Source: an uncultured bacterium (GTDB taxonomy: Bacteria > Desulfobacterota > BSN033 > UBA1163). From it: 37,489 nucleotides of DNA. Location: NCBI GenBank assembly GCA_938045955.1, contig CALIBK010000126.1:1-37489 (forward strand), read 5' to 3'. This document shows positions 32,364-37,489 of this stretch, piece after piece. The notes beneath the pieces were generated by a model that saw only the letters and a program-made list of their open reading frames with translations, had not been told where the DNA came from and made no database searches. The position numbers and the translations under genes are program-made. The number at the start of each line of letters is the position of its first letter. Positions within the stretch are counted from its first letter, which is position 1.

Positions 32364-33671
32364 TTAAAGATGATATTTTTCTTTCCATTCTTTTAATTCT
32401 TCCAATGCCCGCTGACTGAATAGAATTCGTTTTCGGCGACCCCTCGCTTTCTCCCTCAGGGGAGGGAACAATCCAAAATTGATGTTCATAGGCTGAAAAG
32501 GAAAATTTTTATAATTGAGAATATAATGGAGTAATGCACCGATAGCAGTAGTGCGTGGAGGGAAGACAGGATCCCTTCCCTGAAGATGACGAAGTGCATT
32601 TATACCGGCTAAAAGTCCCATGGCTGTAGATTCTAAATACCCCTCAACTCCTATGATCTGGCCTGCCATATAGAGATGAGGTTGAGTTCTTAGTTGGAGG
32701 GATGGGAGCAAGAGTCGGGGAGAATCAATAAAAGTGTTGCGATGAATTGAACCCCATCGAACAAATTCAGCCTCTTCGAGACCAGGAATCATCCGAAAAA
32801 TCCTCTTCTGTTCGCTCTGCTTCAAACGGGTCTGAAATCCTACGAGATTGTATAGGGTTCCGAACTCGTCTTCCTGCCTGAGTTGGACGACAGCAAAGGG
32901 TTGCCGCTTCGTTCTTGGATCAATGAGACCTACTGGACGGAGGGGACCAAAGGCCAGAGTATCTCTTCCTCGAATGGCGAGTTCTTCAATAGGAAGGCAA
33001 CCTTCAAAGAGATATCTTTTTTCAAAATTCCTCAAATGAACCTTCTCGGCACGAATCAATTCATCTACAAATCGATAGTAAATCTCTTCATCCATTGGAC
33101 AGTTGAGATAATCCTCCCCTCCCCTGCCGTATCTTGAAGCTCGAAATGTCTTTTCGAGGTTAATGGATTCATAAGTAACAATGGGTGAGATGGCATCATA
33201 GAAAAAAAGATTTTCATCCCCTGTCACCTTTTTGATTTCCACACTTAAGGCTTCAGATGTAAGAGGGCCTGTCGCAATGATTGTGACACGATCTCTGGGC
33301 AATGATCTGACTTCTTCTCGAATAATCTCGACTCCCTCAAGGTTTTCTATCATCTGGGTGATTTTCTTCGAAAATTGTTCCCTGTCTACAGCCAGTGATT
33401 CTCCTGCAGGAACTCGTGTCTCCCTTGCTATTTTTAAAATAAGAGAATCGAGAAGGCGAAGCTCTTCCTTTAAAATACCGGAGGCATTCTCAAGGGATTC
33501 TGATTTCAAGGAGTTACTACAGACCAGTTCCGCAAAGTAAGGGGATCGGTGAGCAGAGGAGTAAAGGGTGGGTTTCATCTCATAAAGAATGACTCGACCT
33601 CCCCTTTTGGCAATTTGCCAGGTTGCCTCACACCCCGCCAGACCTGCTCCTATGACCACAATCGATTCCAT
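32364..33671 (-). CDS. trmFO: Folate-dependent tRNA (uracil-5-)-methyltransferase TrmFO
   Basis: MESIVVIGAGLAGCEATWQIAKRGGRVILYEMKP, SAHRSPYFAELVCSNSLKS, YLESTAMGLLAGINALR. ATG at 33671 is more likely than the TTG at 33707. Confidence 0.95.
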   Translation of the reverse strand: MESIVVIGAGLAGCEATWQIAKRGGRVILYEMKPTLYSSAHRSPYFAELVCSNSLKSESLENASGILKEELRLLDSLILKIARETRVPAGESLAVDREQFSKKITQMIENLEGVEIIREEVRSLPRDRVTIIATGPLTSEALSVEIKKVTGDENLFFYDAISPIVTYESINLEKTFRASRYGRGGEDYLNCPMDEEIYYRFVDELIRAEKVHLRNFEKRYLFEGCLPIEELAIRGRDTLAFGPLRPVGLIDPRTKRQPFAVVQLRQEDEFGTLYNLVGFQTRLKQSEQKRIFRMIPGLEEAEFVRWGSIHRNTFIDSPRLLLPSLQLRTQPHLYMAGQIIGVEGYLESTAMGLLAGINALRHLQGRDPVFPPRTTAIGALLHYILNYKNFPFQPMNINFGLFPPLREKARGRRKRILFSQRALEELKEWKEKYHL

Positions 33672-33734
33672 AAATTCTATTTTATTTCTTCTTCTCTTGA
33701 TTTGCAAACCCTATGGGTCCCGTATTGATTTAAA

Positions 33735-33860
33735 TAAAGGGTTGAGAAAGTGAAGGAACATGTTGATCCTATGGTGATTGGTGAAACAGAAGAGGTTTGG
33801 TCCCATTTAATAGAGGATTTTATGGAGAAACCTATCGATCTCAACCGATCCCGGAGGTGA
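33735..33860 (+). pseudogene. Possible remnant of a B12-binding/radical SAM protein
   Basis: Plus strand frame reads RVEKVKEHVDPMVIGETEEVWSHLIEDFMEKPIDLNRSRR* between in-frame stops; similar in my recollection to (A)DxVVIGExExxWpxLlEDF of B12-binding radical SAM proteins. Confidence 0.4.
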
Positions 33861-33977
33861 TCGATAAGATTCGACATCTTCCCCACCGATGAATGATGGG
33901 TAATGACGAGACCATGGATTCAATATCGCTTTACGAAGAAAAAGATTCTCCGAGGAAGACGCCGATATCGAAGGAGG

Positions 33978-36197
33978 TTAATCCGAAACCCGATAGCCGC
34001 AATCTTTATTGGGGCACCTTTTTGAAATTCCCGAGCGGGTTGGTTTCTCAACCAAAAAAGGAAAGTTACACTGGGGGCAACGTTCCGGAATGGGTTTATC
34101 CCATAGGGCAAAGGTACAGTGGGGATAATTGGTACAACTGTAGAAGACCTTCCCCTTTCGGCTCTTTCGCTCGACGATCATCCCGTCACAATTCTCCTGG
34201 GGACAAGCCACTCCGGTGGTCAGGGATTTGGTAAACGTGCAGGCAGGATAATTGGAACAGGCTAAAAATCTTCCAAACTTTCCATTTTTGATAACCATGG
34301 GACTTCCACATTGTTGACATCGGGTATCGGTCTCTTCCATTGATACCCCGGCTTCATTTAGATCTTTGGTATAACGACAATCAGGATATTTAGAGCAGGC
34401 CAGGAAATATCCTCTCCTGCCCCAGCGTCGGACCATCTTTGAGCCACACCGCTCACATTTCTCATCCGTTGGAATCACCTCAGCCTTCATATTTCTCATG
34501 GAGACCTTGGCCATCTCAAGATCCTTCCTGAAATGGGAATAAAATTCCCGAAGCGTTTCCACCCATCCTTTCTTCTCCTCCTCAATTTGATCTAAACTCT
34601 CCTCCATCTGAGCTGTAAACTCGACATCAAAAATCTCGGGAAAATGAACGACCAAAAGATCATTCACTACAAATCCTAATTCAGTGGGAACAAATCTTCC
34701 CTTCTCCAACCGTACATATCCTTTTTCTTTAATCGTGCTTAGGATAGTCGCATAGGTGGAGGGCCTTCCGATTCCCTTCTCCTCCAATTCCTTAATTAAT
34801 GTCGCTTCTGAAAATCGATAGGGAGGTTGAGTAAAATGCTGTTTTGGAGTGAGGGCTAACAGGTCCAATACTTCACCCTCTGAAAGAGGGGGTAAGGATT
34901 CCTCTTTGTCCCCTTCGTGATTATCTTCACTCTCTACATAGAGGGCCATAAATCCCAAAAAGAGAGGGATAGAACCTGTGGCGCTAAAGAGGGCTTCACC
35001 TGATTGGATCTCCACCTGGGTTTGAAGAAAACGAGCTGGGACCATCTGGGAAGCCACAAACCGGTCCCAGATCAACTTATAAAGCTCAAATTGATCTTTG
35101 GTGAGATGGGGTCTAATCTTTTCTGGCTCAAGCTCCATCGAAGTTGGTCGGATGGCTTCGTGAGCCTCTTGCGCTCCCTTGCGACTCCGGTAGTGATTGG
35201 GTTTGGGGGGTAGATAGGTCTCTCCAAACTGCTTTTTGATCCATTCCCTCACATGATGGACTGCTTCCGTGGCGACCCGAACCGAATCTGTTCTCATATA
35301 GGTAATCAACCCCACCTGTCCCATCTTTCCGAGACTGACCCCTTCGTAAAGCTCCTGGGCAATCCTCATCGTCTTCTGGGCAGAAAAGTTGAGTTTCCGA
35401 AAGGCCTCCTGCTGTAGTCGACTGGTGATGAAAGGAGGAAGGGGGTGTCTTTCTCTCTCCTGTTGAATGATTTTGGTTACCCTAAATGGAAGGGATTCCA
35501 ATGTCTTTTTGATGGCCATCGCTTCCGCTTCATTGGCAATCTTGACTTTCTTGCCCTTCCATTTCACCAATTTAGCATCGAAAGAGGTCGTGGAACCTTT
35601 CCCTCTAAGAGTCGCTGTGAGACTCCAGTATTCCTCGGGAACGAAACTCTGAATCTCCCGTTCTCTTTCGCAGATGATTCGGACGGCTACGGTCTGGACG
35701 CGTCCGGCACTCAGTCCTCGTCTCACTTTCTCCCAGAGGAGAGGACTCACCTGGTAGCCCACCAGTCGATCCAAGATTCTTCTGGCTTGCTGGGCCTCGT
35801 ATTTGGAAGGCTGAAGTTTCCCCGGTTTCTGAAGAGCCTCGAGAACGGCTTTCTCTGTGATTTCGTGAAAAAGAACCCGATAGATATTCTTCCCTTTCTC
35901 TCCAATCTCTTCAGCGATATGCCAGGCAATAGCTTCCCCCTCTCGATCGGGGTCAGGACCCAGGTAAATCTCTTTGACCTCTCGACTGGCTTTTTTTAAT
36001 TCCCGAATAATTTTGGCCTTCCCGGGGAGGATGACGTAATGGGGCTTAAAATCATCCTCAATGTCCACGCCCAATTCATTCTCTGGCAGGTCTTTGATAT
36101 GCCCTACAGAAGCCTTGATGAGATATTCATTCCCTAAAAATTTTTGAAGCGTTTTCACTTTGGTAGGAGATTCGACGATCAGGAGTCCTTTCGGCAT
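33978..36197 (-). CDS. topA: DNA topoisomerase I with C-terminal zinc fingers
   Basis: 739 aa; MPKGLLIVESPTKVKTLQKFLG, YLGPDPDREGEAIAWH, YMRTDSVR; repeated CxxCxxxM/CxxxxxC zinc-finger repeats. Confidence 0.97.
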   Translation of the reverse strand: MPKGLLIVESPTKVKTLQKFLGNEYLIKASVGHIKDLPENELGVDIEDDFKPHYVILPGKAKIIRELKKASREVKEIYLGPDPDREGEAIAWHIAEEIGEKGKNIYRVLFHEITEKAVLEALQKPGKLQPSKYEAQQARRILDRLVGYQVSPLLWEKVRRGLSAGRVQTVAVRIICEREREIQSFVPEEYWSLTATLRGKGSTTSFDAKLVKWKGKKVKIANEAEAMAIKKTLESLPFRVTKIIQQERERHPLPPFITSRLQQEAFRKLNFSAQKTMRIAQELYEGVSLGKMGQVGLITYMRTDSVRVATEAVHHVREWIKKQFGETYLPPKPNHYRSRKGAQEAHEAIRPTSMELEPEKIRPHLTKDQFELYKLIWDRFVASQMVPARFLQTQVEIQSGEALFSATGSIPLFLGFMALYVESEDNHEGDKEESLPPLSEGEVLDLLALTPKQHFTQPPYRFSEATLIKELEEKGIGRPSTYATILSTIKEKGYVRLEKGRFVPTELGFVVNDLLVVHFPEIFDVEFTAQMEESLDQIEEEKKGWVETLREFYSHFRKDLEMAKVSMRNMKAEVIPTDEKCERCGSKMVRRWGRRGYFLACSKYPDCRYTKDLNEAGVSMEETDTRCQQCGSPMVIKNGKFGRFLACSNYPACTFTKSLTTGVACPQENCDGMIVERKSRKGKVFYSCTNYPHCTFALWDKPIPERCPQCNFPFLVEKPTRSGISKRCPNKDCGYRVSD

Positions 36198-36218
36198 TTA
36201 AGAGTTTCCCTTTCCTCT

Positions 36219-37319
36219 TCACATCTTTTTGCTAAAACACTTTCCGGGCCACTGAACAATTAACCCTTTCAGCTCTAAATTTAATAAAAGAGATGAAACC
36301 TTTCCAGGGTCAAGACCACTCTCTCTTATGATCGTATCAATGGGTAGGGGATTCTCTCCCATTTGTCTATAAATTTGTTGTTCTTCCTGAGTGAGTTCTG
36401 GGCCTGGAGATTCGGTCTCCCCTACCCTCTCTTTTTCCCTCTTCCATTGAGGAAGAATCTCTTCCAGAATATCCTCGCTCGATTCAACCAATTTGGCGCC
36501 CTGTCTGATCAGAAGATGAGTCCCCCGGCTTCCCCTGGTTCCTATATTCCCGGGGACTGCAAAAACCTCTCTTCCTTGTTCTAAGGCGTAGTGAGCAGTA
36601 ATCAAAGAACCGCTCTCCTCACTTGCTTCCACGACGACGACCCCGATGGAGAGGCCGCTGATAATTCGATTCCGTTTTGGGAAATGGCTGGCTTCCGGTG
36701 GAGAGCCCATAGGAAATTCACTGAGCACTGCTCCATGATCAATAATCCTCTTAAAGAGGCCTCGATTCTCTGAAGGGTAGACTCGGTCTACCCCGCAGCC
36801 TAAGACCGCAATCGTTCTTCCTTCAGCGGAAAGAGCGCCCAGATGAGCCACTGAGTCAATTCCCCTTGCCATCCCACTGATGATCGTTATTCCTTGAGAG
36901 GCTAACTCCTGACTGATCTTTTCAGTCACCCATCTCCCATAGGGTGAGGTTTTCCGACTCCCAACAATTGCAACAGCCAGCTCGTCCTCCTTTTTCAAGT
37001 CCCCTCGCATATACAGAATGGGGGGAGGATCATAGATTTCTTTGAGACGTTGGGGATAAATTTCGTTATTCAAGGTGATAATTTTTCCTCCGATTTCTTT
37101 CAATAACGAAAGTTCTCGATCTACTTTATGATCAGGAGGCCCTTTCCGAATCTCATAGGCCACCTTTTCACCTAATCCTTCAATCCTTAGTAAGTCTTTC
37201 AAAGAAGCCTGAAAAACAGCCTCCGGGGTTTTAAATTGGTCCAAAAGTCTTTTGATGAGAACACTTCCTAATCCAGGAATAAGATTTAGTGCAACCCAAT
37301 AAAAGGTATCATTAGTCAT
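36219..37319 (-). CDS. dprA: DNA processing protein DprA
   Basis: 366 aa; AIVGSRKTSPYGRWVTEKI, ISGMARGIDSVAHLGAL, RNRIISGLSIGVVVVEASEESGSLITAHYALEQGREVFAVPG. Confidence 0.95.
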   Translation of the reverse strand: MTNDTFYWVALNLIPGLGSVLIKRLLDQFKTPEAVFQASLKDLLRIEGLGEKVAYEIRKGPPDHKVDRELSLLKEIGGKIITLNNEIYPQRLKEIYDPPPILYMRGDLKKEDELAVAIVGSRKTSPYGRWVTEKISQELASQGITIISGMARGIDSVAHLGALSAEGRTIAVLGCGVDRVYPSENRGLFKRIIDHGAVLSEFPMGSPPEASHFPKRNRIISGLSIGVVVVEASEESGSLITAHYALEQGREVFAVPGNIGTRGSRGTHLLIRQGAKLVESSEDILEEILPQWKREKERVGETESPGPELTQEEQQIYRQMGENPLPIDTIIRESGLDPGKVSSLLLNLELKGLIVQWPGKCFSKKM

Positions 37320-37391
37320 CGAAGCAATCTTGATAAAAATTATTTATAACCTAAATTGGGCGATTTTTCGTCATTCATTGAATCAAATATA

Positions 37392-37469
37392 CTGGATTCC
37401 TGCTTCCGCAGGAATGACAACTACCAATCAATAAATGAAAACGTCATTCCCGTGAAAACGGGAATCCAG
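37392..37469. repeat. REP-like inverted pair of 27-nt hairpin units
   Basis: Unit 1 CTGGATTCCTGCTTCCGCAGGAATGAC (37392-37418) and inverted unit 2 GTCATTCCCGTGAAAACGGGAATCCAG (37443-37469), each with an internal 8-bp hairpin. Confidence 0.8.
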
Positions 37470-37489
37470 AAGGGTTATCTTTAAATAAT

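Noticed and set aside
33677-33886. 69-aa minus-strand ORF upstream of trmFO
   Set aside because: No motif; overlaps the trmFO start and the stronger plus-strand remnant signal.
33893-34234. 113-aa plus-strand ORF overlapping topA 3' end
   Set aside because: Mostly antisense to the topA zinc-finger region and lacks motifs.

Overview
Almost every gene in this window lies on the minus strand. The segment looks like a genome backbone region from an anaerobic bacterium, possibly Desulfobacterota-like (lineage is inference). In + coordinates it contains a complete or nearly complete rRNA operon read right to left (16S, tRNA-Ile(GAU), tRNA-Ala(UGC), 23S, 5S); housekeeping genes tyrS, ymdB-like, rny, zapA, a ZapB-like coiled coil, and prfB with a canonical programmed +1 frameshift; a large metabolic block; then a small CxxC protein, trmFO, topA and dprA. 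The metabolic block, in transcription order, is: carboxyltransferase subunit (pycB/oadA/5S-like), LacI-family regulator, mdh, two-subunit class I fumarase, hdrC, hdrB, hdrA (short), hdrA (full), hdrC, hdrB, tandem-fused hdrA, mvhD, FrhB/FdhB-like Fe-S flavoprotein, fumarate reductase/succinate dehydrogenase-like FeS subunit and flavoprotein, sucC, sucD. The most interesting candidate is this cluster. It puts two HdrABC sets plus an MvhD/FrhB-like electron-entry module beside a soluble, anchor-less fumarate reductase/succinate dehydrogenase, inside an operon ordered like the C4 branch of the TCA/methylmalonyl-CoA pathway. A plausible reading is a flavin-based electron bifurcating/confurcating succinate-fumarate system. 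Other signals not explained by CDS annotation: a long nested inverted-repeat (RNA rod) structure between zapA and rny, a GTTAACGTTAAC operator over the start of the metabolic operon next to a lacI-type gene, a plus-strand remnant resembling a B12-binding/radical SAM protein, and a REP-like inverted pair with compensatory changes at the right edge. No searches or folding programs were run.
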